Shown piece by piece: positions 1 to 7,866 of a DNA stretch of 38,349 nt. A model generated the notes under the pieces. That model was not told the DNA's origin, searched no databases, and saw only the letters and a list, made by a program, of their open reading frames with translations. This stretch comes from Myxococcus dinghuensis (lineage in GTDB: Bacteria; Myxococcota; Myxococcia; Myxococcales; Myxococcaceae): positions 1-38,349 of the forward strand of contig NZ_JAKCFB010000062.1 in assembly GCF_024198235.1 (NCBI RefSeq), read 5' to 3'. Numbering within the stretch: the first letter of the stretch is position 1; every line of letters begins with the position of its first letter. The position numbers were made by a program, and so were the translations under genes.

Positions 1-214
1 GGACGGCACGCGGGGTGGGCGCCGCGCCTGGGGGGCGCGGCGTGGGGGTGGGCGCCACGCCCGCGGGACGGGGCGTGGGCGTGGGGCGCGGCGTGGGCGC
101 CGGGGATGCGGACTCCGCGGGGGACGGGGTCGGCGTGGCGCTACCGGGGGTCGAGGCCGGCCGCCGGATGACTTCGACCGCGGGCACCGCCCGCCGTGTC
201 TTCCGATCGTTCAC
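1..214 (-). CDS. Unrecognised protein with Pro/Thr/Ala-rich N-terminus (partial, runs off left edge)
   Basis: An open frame on the minus strand runs from a GTG at 214 to the window edge, with an in-frame TAA just upstream of the start. The first 71 residues begin with a basic stretch (VNDRKTRRAVPAVEVIRRP) and then become a low-complexity tail dominated by Pro, Thr, Ala and Arg, with recurring PTPRP-like units. This looks like a disordered N-terminal extension ahead of a folded domain that lies outside the window, so no function can be assigned. The start is uncertain: a second in-frame GTG lies at 187, and neither has a strong Shine-Dalgarno sequence. The plus-strand frame over the same bases gives Gly/Val-rich low complexity and is less protein-like. 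The adjacent lipoprotein gene ends 43 bp away on the same strand. Confidence 0.5.
   Translation of the reverse strand, partial: MNDRKTRRAVPAVEVIRRPASTPGSATPTPSPAESASPAPTPRPTPTPRPAGVAPTPTPRPPGAAPTPRAV
13..110. repeat. Imperfect GGCGTGGGCG-type low-complexity repeats
   Basis: Degenerate copies of a GGCGTGGG(C/G)G unit recur over about 100 bp. On the minus strand they encode the repeated PTPRP-like residues of the partial protein, so the repeat is probably a coding low-complexity tract rather than a separate element. Confidence 0.5.
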
Positions 215-257
215 AGTCGTACGTTACCTGATGCGAGGAGCCCGGACATGCCCGGCT

Positions 258-674
258 TCACGGCTGAAGGGATGCTGAGAGGTCCACTTTCCACCCGGAC
301 GGCTCCCGGACCATCCGGACCTCGTGGGTGCGTCCTGGCGAGCGCACGTCCAGTGTCGCCTCGTCGCCCGACTCCTTGACCACGGAGACCTCGGTAACAT
401 CCTCGGGGGGAGGGACATTCGCGAAGAACAGCCCCAGGGGCTCCGGCTTCACCGCGCCCCCCGAGGCGTCGCTCACGGCCTGGGCTTTCTTCATGAGCGC
501 GTCCTGGGTCGGCTTGGAGAGCACCGCCCAGGCCTCGCGGAGGTCGTCGCGACGCACCATCCGGTGGAAGGAGACATAGGCGTCCTGGGGCGTGTCGAAG
601 CGGGGCCGGTTGCAGCCGCCCAGGCCCACCAGGACCAGGGCCACCCACCAGGACATCTTCGCGGTTGGACGCAT
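258..674 (-). CDS. Small hypothetical lipoprotein
   Basis: This 138-residue protein is read from an ATG at 674; the open frame extends further upstream but loses the signal peptide logic. The N-terminus has a short basic region, a hydrophobic stretch (about residues 8-20) and a lipobox ending GLGGC, so it should be a lipid-anchored envelope protein. The mature part begins NRPRFDTPQDAYVSFHR and resembles a small NTF2-like or DUF4878-like lipoprotein fold (PxxAV/YxxFxxxxxxxD near the N-terminus), which is an inference from pattern only. It lies 55 bp downstream of the diguanylate cyclase gene on the same strand and could be co-transcribed with it. Function unknown. Confidence 0.75.
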   Translation of the reverse strand: MRPTAKMSWWVALVLVGLGGCNRPRFDTPQDAYVSFHRMVRRDDLREAWAVLSKPTQDALMKKAQAVSDASGGAVKPEPLGLFFANVPPPEDVTEVSVVKESGDEATLDVRSPGRTHEVRMVREPSGWKVDLSASLQP

Positions 675-729
675 GGGGGTGGGGTTTAGGTCAAAGCGGC
701 GCCGGGGAAAAGCCTCAGGTGCGTCCACC

Positions 730-1773
730 TCACGGAACGTGTTGCCGGACACGGTTGCGGCCCGCCTCCTTGGCCGCATAGAGGCCCGCGTCCGCCGCGC
801 GCAGGAGGGCCTCCGCGCTCCCCAGCGCCTCCGCGGGCACCGTGGCCACGCCCAGGGACGCGGTCAACCGCACCTGCTGCCGCCGCCCGTCCACCGCCAC
901 GTGCTCCAGGTCCAGCGCCGCGATGGCCTCGCGCATGCGCTCGCACACGGTGAGCGCGTCCGGCGGCGCGGTCTCCGGCAGGAGCGCCACGAACTCCTCC
1001 CCTCCGTAGCGTGCCAGCACGTCCACCTCCCGCAGCCGCGAGCGCGCCGTCTGGGCCACCGCCCGCAGGACCTGGTCCCCGAAGGGGTGGCCGAAGGTGT
1101 CGTTGATGCGCTTGAAGTGGTCGATATCGAGCATCACCAGGGACAGCGGCGACTGGTAGCGCCGCGAGCGCGCGAACTCCTCGCTCAGCCGCTCCTCGAA
1201 GCAGCGCCGGTTGAACAGGCTGGTGAGCGCGTCCGTGCGGCTGAGGGCCAGCAGCTCCTCGCGCCGCCGCGCCAGCTCCTTGTTGGCCCGGTCCAGCTCC
1301 CGGTTCTTCTCCACCAGCGCGTCCTGCAGCGCCTTGAGCCGCAGCATCGACTTCACCCGCGCCGACAGCTCCAGCATGTCGAAGGGCTTCACCAGGTAGT
1401 CGTCCGCCCCCAGCTCCAGCCCCTCCACCTTCCCCGCCGCCTGCCGCGCCGTCATCAGAATCACCGGGATGAAGCCGAAGCCGTCCTCCCCCGCGTTCGC
1501 CTTGATGATGCGGCACACCTCCACGCCGCCCAGCCCCGGCATCTCCACGTCCATCAGGATGAGGTCCGGGCGCGACTCGCGGATGGCCGACAGCGCCTGC
1601 GCCCCGTCGTGCGCCTCGCGGAAGAGGTACCCGCGCGGCGCCAGGCCCTCGCGCACGTGCGCCACATGCGCCGGGTCGTCGTCCACGATGAGCACCGTGC
1701 GACCACTCAGCTCCCCTGCGGGCCCCGTCCTGCGGGCGACCTCCTGCGTCTTCTTCCGCTCGCCTTCCGCCAT
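730..1773 (-). CDS. Response regulator diguanylate cyclase (REC-GGDEF)
   Basis: This 347-residue protein is read from an ATG at 1773; a TTG seven codons upstream is possible. An N-terminal receiver domain (about residues 25-145) has the acidic pocket DDDP, phospho-acceptor D75 in LILMDVEMPG, the MTAR switch and LVKPF. A charged coiled-coil linker follows (about 150-175), then a GGDEF domain with an intact GGEEF active site (257-261) and an RxxD inhibitory I-site (248-251) exactly five residues upstream. It should make cyclic di-GMP from two GTP when phosphorylated and be subject to product inhibition. There is no neighbouring histidine kinase, so its partner is unknown. Cyclic di-GMP controls T4P-dependent motility in myxobacteria, which makes the position near the pil locus of interest, but a functional link is inference. 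Confidence 0.92.
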   Translation of the reverse strand: MAEGERKKTQEVARRTGPAGELSGRTVLIVDDDPAHVAHVREGLAPRGYLFREAHDGAQALSAIRESRPDLILMDVEMPGLGGVEVCRIIKANAGEDGFGFIPVILMTARQAAGKVEGLELGADDYLVKPFDMLELSARVKSMLRLKALQDALVEKNRELDRANKELARRREELLALSRTDALTSLFNRRCFEERLSEEFARSRRYQSPLSLVMLDIDHFKRINDTFGHPFGDQVLRAVAQTARSRLREVDVLARYGGEEFVALLPETAPPDALTVCERMREAIAALDLEHVAVDGRRQQVRLTASLGVATVPAEALGSAEALLRAADAGLYAAKEAGRNRVRQHVP

Positions 1774-1880
1774 GCGGTTGCGCCCCCAGTGCAATCGTCC
1801 CGCGTCGCAAGAATGCTTGCAATTCTCACCTGTCGAGTCCGCGAAGCCAAGGGGTCAGGCAGGTGCCCCGGCCCGGGCCC

Positions 1881-2501
1881 CTACCGCGGCTTGACGAGGC
1901 GCGCGCGGTACACCGGCTCGCCGGACGCCAGGTAGCGCCGCTCCCGGGTGGAGGGGACCTCCTCCGGGTCATAAGGATGGAAAACGCCGGAACCCAGGGG
2001 GTTGTGGAATCCGGAGGATTCCAGGATGGAGAGCATGTTCTCGGCGCGGTCCTGGACGTCGGTGCGCATGTCGAACAGGCCGCCCGGGGCGAGCTTGTCG
2101 AGCAGGAGCCTGGCGAAGGAGGGCTGGACGACGGCGCGCTTGGCGTGGGCGCGCTTCCACCAGGGGTCGGGGAACTGGAGGTGGATGGCGGAGAGGGAGC
2201 CGTCCGCGAAGATGCGGGGGACGACGAAGCGGGCGTCGGATTCGACGACGAGCAGGTTGCGCATCCCGGCCTTGACGGCGCGGTCCTGGGTGTCGCGGGC
2301 GTACTTCTTGCGCCACTCGAAGGCGACGAAGCGGACGAGCGGGTTGCGGCGGCAGTACTCCAGCGCGTGGCCGCCGGCGCCGGAGCCGATCTCCAGCTCC
2401 AGCGGGCCGGTGAAGCCGAACTCGGCGTCCCAGTCCACGGGGGTGTCCTGGGTGAAGTACTTGAGGCCGACGGGGTCAGGCAGGAGGCGGGGACGAGGCA
2501 T
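1881..2501 (-). CDS. trmB: tRNA (guanine-N7)-methyltransferase TrmB
   Basis: This 206-residue class I SAM-dependent methyltransferase makes m7G46 in the variable loop of tRNAs. The SAM-binding motif LEIGSGAGG lies at about residues 35-43, and the TrmB hallmark FPDPWWK at 110-116 matches the family's PDPWxKxRH substrate-binding region (here PDPWWKRAHAKRR-like). Length is typical for the family. The ATG at 2501 is the longest reasonable start and is divergent from ribF, with 68 bp between the two start codons, so the two genes share an upstream region. Its stop is 107 bp from the start of the diguanylate cyclase gene on the same strand. Confidence 0.93.
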   Translation of the reverse strand: MPRPRLLPDPVGLKYFTQDTPVDWDAEFGFTGPLELEIGSGAGGHALEYCRRNPLVRFVAFEWRKKYARDTQDRAVKAGMRNLLVVESDARFVVPRIFADGSLSAIHLQFPDPWWKRAHAKRAVVQPSFARLLLDKLAPGGLFDMRTDVQDRAENMLSILESSGFHNPLGSGVFHPYDPEEVPSTRERRYLASGEPVYRARLVKPR

Positions 2502-2569
2502 GCGTTAGGGGGCTCCAACCACGGCGGTGGCGGGTCTGGCCAGGGAAAAACACTGCTATAGGAGGGGCC

Positions 2570-3496
2570 ATGAAGGTCTACCAGTCGGTGACGGAGGCGG
2601 GCCGGGCCCTGGCCGGACAGGCGCTCGCGCTGGGCAACTTCGACGGCGTGCACGTGGGGCACCAGGCCCTCTTCGCGGAGGCGCGCCGCCACGCGCCCCC
2701 GGCGGCGTTCACCTTCCACCCCCACCCCGGCAAGGTGCTCCAGCCGGACCTGGCCCCCAAGCTCATCACCCTGCTGCCCCGGCGGCTGGAGCTCCTGGCG
2801 CACTACGGGCTGGAGTCCGTGGTCGTGCAGGCCTTCTCCCGCGACTACGCGCGCACCCAGGCCGCGGACTTCGAGGTCGCCCTCTTCGACACGCTCGGGG
2901 TGGCCCACGTCGTGGTGGGCAGCGACTTCACCTACGGGGCCGCGCGGGCGGGCACCGTGGAGACGCTCCGCGAGGCGGCCTCGCGCCGGGGCGCCCGGCT
3001 GCACGTGGTGTCACCGGTGACCGTGGACGGCGTGGTGGCCTCGTCCTCCCGGGTGCGCGAGTACATCCTGGAGGGGCGCGTGTCCGCCGCGTGCCGGCTG
3101 CTGGGCCGGCCGTTCGACCTGGACGGCACGGTGGTGGCGGGCGCGGGGCGGGGGAGGACCCTCGGCTTCCCCACCGCCAACGTGGACACGCAGAACGAGC
3201 TGCGCCCCGCGCCGGGCGTATACGCCATCCGGGTGCGCTTCCTGGGGGAGGCGACGGCGACGTGGTACGGGGGGGCGGCCAATATCGGGATCAAACCCAC
3301 CTTCGGGGGCTCGGAGGTCACCATCGAGGCCCACCTGCTGGACTTCGCCGGGGACCTCTACGGCCGCGAGCTGCGGGTGCAGTTCCTGGAGCGGCTGCGG
3401 CCCGAGCAACGTTTCGGTTCCGTGGCGGAGCTCACGGGGCAGATCAAGCGCGACGTGGAGGCTGCTCGCACGGTGATCGCCCGCGCGGGCGACTGA
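2570..3496 (+). CDS. ribF: Bifunctional riboflavin kinase / FAD synthetase
   Basis: This 308-residue cytoplasmic enzyme converts riboflavin to FMN and FMN to FAD. The N-terminal nucleotidyltransferase domain shows LGNFDGVHVGHQ (about residues 22-33, the HxGH-type motif) and VVGSDFTYG, which is the family's (I/V)GxDFxFG motif. The C-terminal riboflavin kinase domain has GRTLGFPTANV, NIGIKPTF, and the terminal helix with FLERLRPEQRF. The ATG at 2570 follows a clear AGGAGG-like Shine-Dalgarno sequence (TAGGAGGGGCC). It is divergent from trmB and upstream of pilB, but a separate promoter lies before pilB. A G7 run sits at about 3249-3255 within the coding region. Confidence 0.95.
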   Translation: MKVYQSVTEAGRALAGQALALGNFDGVHVGHQALFAEARRHAPPAAFTFHPHPGKVLQPDLAPKLITLLPRRLELLAHYGLESVVVQAFSRDYARTQAADFEVALFDTLGVAHVVVGSDFTYGAARAGTVETLREAASRRGARLHVVSPVTVDGVVASSSRVREYILEGRVSAACRLLGRPFDLDGTVVAGAGRGRTLGFPTANVDTQNELRPAPGVYAIRVRFLGEATATWYGGAANIGIKPTFGGSEVTIEAHLLDFAGDLYGRELRVQFLERLRPEQRFGSVAELTGQIKRDVEAARTVIARAGD

Positions 3497-3504
3497 GCAT
3501 TTTT
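3478..3504 (+). terminator. Possible weak terminator after ribF
   Basis: A perfect 14-bp palindrome (3478-3491, CGCCCGCGCGGGCG) overlaps the last codons of ribF and is followed, after eight bases, by a run of five T (3500-3504). The gap between stem and T-run is longer than in canonical intrinsic terminators, so this is tentative. Confidence 0.25.
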
Positions 3505-3554
3505 CTCGTGGTTGTTCAACGGGTTGCCTCGGCCAGGCAGGCTCAGGGGGCGCC

Positions 3555-3583
3555 TTGACGGGCGTGCGCGGCTCCCCTCTAAT
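3555..3583 (+). promoter_or_regulatory. Sigma-A-type promoter upstream of pilB
   Basis: TTGACG at 3555-3560 and TCTAAT at 3578-3583 are separated by exactly 17 bp. Each matches five of six consensus positions of a housekeeping promoter. Transcription would start near 3590, giving an approximately 113-nt leader before pilB. It is the best-matching vegetative promoter seen in the window and probably drives pilBTC and perhaps pilSR. Confidence 0.65.
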
Positions 3584-3702
3584 CGCCGGTCAGGAACCGT
3601 GCCAAGGTGCTGTGGGGCCCGAGGCATCTCCCCTGTCTTCAGAGTGCGAGACGGGCCCCCGCCCGTCTCATCCTTCTTTGCCACAAGGAAGAGGCTTCAC
3701 GA

Positions 3703-5403
3703 ATGTCCGGTCGACTTGGTGAACTGCTGGTTCGCGAGAACCTCATCTCCGTCCAGCAGCTGCGCAAGGCCCAGGAAGAGCAGCAGAAGAGCGGCGCGCG
3801 CATCGGCACGGCGCTCATCAAGACGGGCGCCATCGAGGAGTCGAAGCTGACCGACTTCCTCTCCAAGCAGTACGGCGTGCCGGCCATCAACCTGAAGGAC
3901 TTCGACATCGACGCGGAGATCATCAAGCTCGTGCCGAAGGAAGTGGCCGAGAAGCACCTGGTGATTCCCGTCAACCGCGCCGGCCCGTCGCTCATCGTGG
4001 CCATGTGCGACCCGTCCAACATCTTCGCGGTGGACGACCTGAAGTTCCTCACCGGCTACAACATCGAGACGGTGGTGGCCTCGGAGGTCTCCATCCGCGA
4101 GGCCATCGAGCGGTACTACGCGGAGAAGGGCCCCTCGATGGAGGAGATCGTCGGCGACGTCGGCGACGACATCGAGGTGGCGAAGGAGGAGACGGAGAAC
4201 ATCGACGAGATGGCCAAGGCCGCGGACGACGCGCCGGTGGTCAAGCTCGTGAACCTCATCCTCATGGACGCCATCAAGAAGCGCGCGTCCGACATCCACA
4301 TCGAGCCGTACGAGAAGGACTTCCGCGTCCGCTTCCGCATCGACGGCGTGATGTACGAGGTCATGCGCCCGCCCATGAAGCTGCGCAACGCGATCACCTC
4401 GCGTCTGAAGATCATGGCCTCGCTCGACATCTCCGAGCGCCGCCTGCCGCAGGACGGCCGCATCAAGATCAAGATGGGCGGCGGCAAGGAGATGGACTTC
4501 CGCGTGAGCGTGTGTCCCACGCTCTTCGGCGAGAAGGTCGTGATGCGTCTGCTCGACAAGAGCAACCTCCAGCTCGACATGACCAAGCTGGGCTTCGACG
4601 CGCAGCCGCTCGCGTGGTTCAAGGAGGCCATCGACCGGCCCTACGGCATGGTGCTGGTGACGGGCCCCACGGGCTCCGGCAAGACGACGACGCTGTACTC
4701 GGCGCTCTCCAGCCTCAACGACGTGGGCACCAACATCTCCACCGCGGAGGATCCGGTCGAGTTCAACTTCGCCGGCATCAACCAGGTGCAGATGCACGAC
4801 GACATCGGCCTGAACTTCGCCGCCGCGCTGCGCTCGTTCCTCCGCCAGGACCCGGACATCATCATGATTGGTGAGATCCGCGACTTCGAGACGGCGGAGA
4901 TCGGCGTGAAGGCGGCGCTCACCGGCCACCTGGTGCTCTCCACGCTGCACACCAACGACGCCCCGGGCACGGTCAGCCGCCTGCTCAACATGGGCATCGA
5001 GCCGTTCCTCGTGACCGCCTCGCTCAACCTCATCCTCGCCCAGCGTCTGGCGCGCCGGCTGTGCCCGGCCTGCAAGAAGCCCGCGGACAAGGTGGACGAG
5101 CAGGCCCTCATCGACGCGGGCGTGCCGCCGGACAAGATCGGCACCTTCACCATGTACGAGAAGGTCGGCTGCCGCGACTGCAACGACCGTGGCTACCGCG
5201 GCCGCGTGGCCATCTACGAGGTCATGCCCTTCTGGGATGGCCTCAAGGAGCTGGTCATCAACGGCGCGTCCGCCGCGGAGTTGAAGCAGGAGGCCATCCG
5301 CCTGGGCATGAGCAGCCTTCGCATGAGCGGTCTCAGGAAGATGATGGACGGCGCCACCACCCTGGAAGAGGTCGTGGGCAACACCGCGCCGGACCGCTTC
5401 TAG
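3703..5403 (+). CDS. pilB: Type IV pilus extension ATPase PilB
   Basis: This 566-residue hexameric cytoplasmic ATPase drives pilin addition at the base of the pilus. The N-terminal MshEN/T2SSE-N domain begins MSGRLGELLVRENLI. The C-terminal GspE-type motor has Walker A GPTGSGKT (321-328, K327), the Asp box region AEDPVE, Walker B with IIMIGEIRD (E391) and the His box STLHTNDAP. A zinc-binding tetracysteine follows (CPAC and CRDC). The ATG at 3703 was chosen because it follows AGGAAGAGG and gives the classical PilB N-terminus; the frame extends 32 codons upstream without similarity. It is the first gene of the pilBTC run, with pilT starting 39 bp downstream. Confidence 0.97.
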   Translation: MSGRLGELLVRENLISVQQLRKAQEEQQKSGARIGTALIKTGAIEESKLTDFLSKQYGVPAINLKDFDIDAEIIKLVPKEVAEKHLVIPVNRAGPSLIVAMCDPSNIFAVDDLKFLTGYNIETVVASEVSIREAIERYYAEKGPSMEEIVGDVGDDIEVAKEETENIDEMAKAADDAPVVKLVNLILMDAIKKRASDIHIEPYEKDFRVRFRIDGVMYEVMRPPMKLRNAITSRLKIMASLDISERRLPQDGRIKIKMGGGKEMDFRVSVCPTLFGEKVVMRLLDKSNLQLDMTKLGFDAQPLAWFKEAIDRPYGMVLVTGPTGSGKTTTLYSALSSLNDVGTNISTAEDPVEFNFAGINQVQMHDDIGLNFAAALRSFLRQDPDIIMIGEIRDFETAEIGVKAALTGHLVLSTLHTNDAPGTVSRLLNMGIEPFLVTASLNLILAQRLARRLCPACKKPADKVDEQALIDAGVPPDKIGTFTMYEKVGCRDCNDRGYRGRVAIYEVMPFWDGLKELVINGASAAELKQEAIRLGMSSLRMSGLRKMMDGATTLEEVVGNTAPDRF

Positions 5404-5442
5404 TCATCCCCCTCCCCAGCCTGACCGAAGGACACCCCCACC

Positions 5443-6555
5443 GTGGCGAATCTGCACCAGCTCCTCAAGGCAATGGTCGAGAAGGGCGCTTCCGACCTCC
5501 ACGTCACCACCGGCTCCCCGCCGCAGTTGCGCGTCGACGGCGAACTCGTCCCCTTGAAGACGGCGCCGCTGACGCCCGTGGAGACCAAGCAGCTCTGCTA
5601 CTCCATCCTCACGGACGCCCAGAAGCACAAGTTCGAAGAGGACAACGAGCTGGACCTGTCCTTCGGCGTGAAGGGGCTGTCGCGCTTCCGCGCCAACATC
5701 TTCATGCAGCGCGGCGCGGTGGCCGGGGCGTTCCGGACCATTCCGTTCAAGATCCTGACCTTCCAGGAGCTGGGCCTGCCGCCGGTGGTCGCGGAGCTGG
5801 TGAAGAAGCCGCGTGGCCTCATCCTGGTGACGGGACCCACCGGGTCGGGCAAGTCCACCACGCTGGCCTCGATGATCGACAAGATCAACACCGAGCGTCA
5901 TGAGCACATCATGACCATCGAGGACCCCATCGAGTACCTGCACCCGCACAAGAACTGCCTCGTCAACCAGCGCGAGGTGGGGGCGGACACGCGGAACTTC
6001 AAGACGGCCCTCAAGTACATCCTCCGCCAGGACCCGGACGTGGTGCTGGTGGGCGAGCTCCGCGACCTGGAGACCATCGAGGCGGCGCTCACCATCGCGG
6101 AGACGGGCCACATCTGCTACGCGACGCTCCACACCAACAGCGCGGTGCAGACCATCAACCGCGTGCTGGACGTGTTCCCGCCGTACCAGCAGCCCCAGGT
6201 CCGCGCCCAGCTCTCGTTCGTGCTCGAGGGCGTGATGAGCCAGTCCCTGGTGGCCAAGGCGGGCGGGCCGGGGCGCGTGCTGGCGCTGGAGGTCATGGTC
6301 CCCAACCCCGCAATCCGGAACCTCATCCGCGAGGACAAGGTCCACCAGATCTACTCCTCCATGCAGGTGGGTCAGGCGAAGTACGGCATGCAGACCTTCA
6401 ACCAGGCCCTGGCGGCGCTCCTGCTCCGGCGCGTCATCAACCAGGACGAGGCCTTCGGACGCTCCAGCGACCCCGAGGAGCTGCGCAACATCCTGGCCGG
6501 GGGTGGTGTCGTACCCGGTGCCCAGCGGCCAGCCGGAGGGGCGGGCGGTCGTTAG
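5443..6555 (+). CDS. pilT: Type IV pilus retraction ATPase PilT
   Basis: This 370-residue cytoplasmic hexameric ATPase powers pilus retraction, the force-generating step of social (S) motility. It has an N-terminal PAS-like domain, Walker A GPTGSGKS (131-138, K137), the Asp box IEDPIEYLHPH, Walker B with VVLVGELRD (E205), and the His box YATLHTNSA. The PilT-specific C-terminal AIRNLIRE signature lies at 290-297. It starts with GTG at 5443; the next residues ANLHQLLKAMVEKGASDLH match the expected PilT N-terminus. The Gly/Ala-rich last 20 residues are a low-complexity tail. pilT lies between pilB and pilC, co-directional. Confidence 0.97.
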   Translation: MANLHQLLKAMVEKGASDLHVTTGSPPQLRVDGELVPLKTAPLTPVETKQLCYSILTDAQKHKFEEDNELDLSFGVKGLSRFRANIFMQRGAVAGAFRTIPFKILTFQELGLPPVVAELVKKPRGLILVTGPTGSGKSTTLASMIDKINTERHEHIMTIEDPIEYLHPHKNCLVNQREVGADTRNFKTALKYILRQDPDVVLVGELRDLETIEAALTIAETGHICYATLHTNSAVQTINRVLDVFPPYQQPQVRAQLSFVLEGVMSQSLVAKAGGPGRVLALEVMVPNPAIRNLIREDKVHQIYSSMQVGQAKYGMQTFNQALAALLLRRVINQDEAFGRSSDPEELRNILAGGGVVPGAQRPAGGAGGR

Positions 6556-6579
6556 TTCCGAGTTTTGCGGTTCAGCGGT

Positions 6580-6585
6580 TAGACT
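6580..6585 (+). promoter_or_regulatory. Possible internal -10 element upstream of pilC
   Basis: GGTTAGACT contains TAGACT, a -10-like hexamer, in the 57-bp pilT-pilC gap. No convincing -35 lies 16-18 bp upstream. The same G(C/T)TAG-type motif precedes several other genes in the window, so it may be an internal promoter for pilC. Confidence 0.3.
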
Positions 6586-6612
6586 CGCGCGGCGTCCGCG
6601 GAGGTCGAGCTC

Positions 6613-7866
6613 ATGGCAGCACCGGCAGTCCAGAAGGCAACAGCTTCCAAGAAGAACACGGCCCAGTTTCTCTGGGAGGCGAAGACCAAGGGCGGAGAGA
6701 CCAAGAAGGGCGAGATGGAGGCCTCGGACATCGAGGCCGTCAACGCGCGCCTGAAGTCCCTGGGCCTCAACCCGGTCAAGGTCCGCAAGAAGAGCGCCCT
6801 GGACGGTGAAATCACCCTGCCCGGCATCGGCGGGGTGACGGGCAAGGACATCCTCGTCTTCACGCGTCAGTTCGCGACGATGATCGACGCGGGTCTGCCG
6901 CTGGTGCAGTGCCTCGACATCCTCGCCAGCCAGATGGACAACCCCGCCTTCAAGAAGGTGGTGATGGCCATCAAGGGCAAGGTGGAGCAGGGCAGCACCT
7001 TCGCCGACGCGCTCAAGGAACACCCCAAGGTCTTCGACGAGCTCTACGTCCAGCTGTGCGCCGCGGGCGAGGTGGGCGGTATCCTCGACACCATCCTCAA
7101 CCGTCTGGCGGCCTACCGCGAGAAGAACGAGAAGCTCAAGCGCAAGGTCAAGGGCGCGATGACCTACCCGATCATCGTCATCCTGGTGGCCATCGGCGTG
7201 ACGGCGCTCCTGCTCCTCAAGGTGACGCCGGTGTTCGCGGACATGTTCGCGGACTTCGGTTCGGAGCTGCCGGCCCCCACGAAGATCGTCGTGGAGCTGT
7301 CCGACTGGGCGCAGACCTACTGGCTGCACGTCTTCGGCTCCATCGCCGCGCTCGTCGTCTCCTTCTCCTGGAGCTACAAGCAGCCCAAGGGCCGCAAGTT
7401 CTGGGACAAGGCCTTCCTGAAGTTCCCGCTGTTCGGTCCCGTCATCCGCAAGGTGGCGGTGGCGCGCTTCACCCGCACGCTGGGCACGATGATCTCCTCG
7501 GGCGTGCCCATCCTCGACGCGCTGGACGTGACGGCGAAGACGGCCGGCAACCGCACGGTGGAAGAGGCCATCTACTACGTGCGCTCGAAGATCGCCGAGG
7601 GCAAGAACATCGCGGGTCCGCTGCTGGAGACCAAGGTGTTCCCGTCCATGGTGGTGCAGATGATCGGCGTCGGCGAGGCGACGGGCGCCATGGACACGAT
7701 GCTCAACAAGATCGCCGACTTCTATGACGACGAGGTCGACACCGCCGTCAGCGCGCTGACGTCGATGATCGAACCGCTCCTGATGGTGTTCCTCGGCGGC
7801 GTGGTCGGTGGCTTCCTCATCGCCATGTACCTGCCCATCTTCTCCATTGCCGGTGCCATCAAGTAG
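6613..7866 (+). CDS. pilC: Type IV pilus inner-membrane platform protein PilC
   Basis: This 417-residue GspF-family inner-membrane protein couples the PilB and PilT motors to the growing pilus base. Two repeated T2SSF cytoplasmic helical domains are visible, the first starting near FTRQFATMIDAGLPL and the second near FTRTLGTMISSGVPI. There are three membrane segments, at about 184-208, 238-255 and 389-411, and the protein ends in the typical YLPIFSIAGAIK. The ATG at 6613 has GGAGG upstream (GCGGAGGTCGAGCTC). Length is as expected. The pilS frame overlaps its 3' end, which implies translational coupling. Confidence 0.97.
   Translation: MAAPAVQKATASKKNTAQFLWEAKTKGGETKKGEMEASDIEAVNARLKSLGLNPVKVRKKSALDGEITLPGIGGVTGKDILVFTRQFATMIDAGLPLVQCLDILASQMDNPAFKKVVMAIKGKVEQGSTFADALKEHPKVFDELYVQLCAAGEVGGILDTILNRLAAYREKNEKLKRKVKGAMTYPIIVILVAIGVTALLLLKVTPVFADMFADFGSELPAPTKIVVELSDWAQTYWLHVFGSIAALVVSFSWSYKQPKGRKFWDKAFLKFPLFGPVIRKVAVARFTRTLGTMISSGVPILDALDVTAKTAGNRTVEEAIYYVRSKIAEGKNIAGPLLETKVFPSMVVQMIGVGEATGAMDTMLNKIADFYDDEVDTAVSALTSMIEPLLMVFLGGVVGGFLIAMYLPIFSIAGAIK

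Noticed and set aside
15..278. 87-residue Gly/Val-rich plus-strand frame at the left edge
   Set aside because: The minus-strand frame gives a more plausible Pro/Thr-rich protein start and fits the direction of the neighbouring genes.
592..1935. 447-residue plus-strand open frame over the diguanylate cyclase
   Set aside because: It is Arg/His/Leu-rich and lies antisense to a gene with intact REC and GGDEF motifs.
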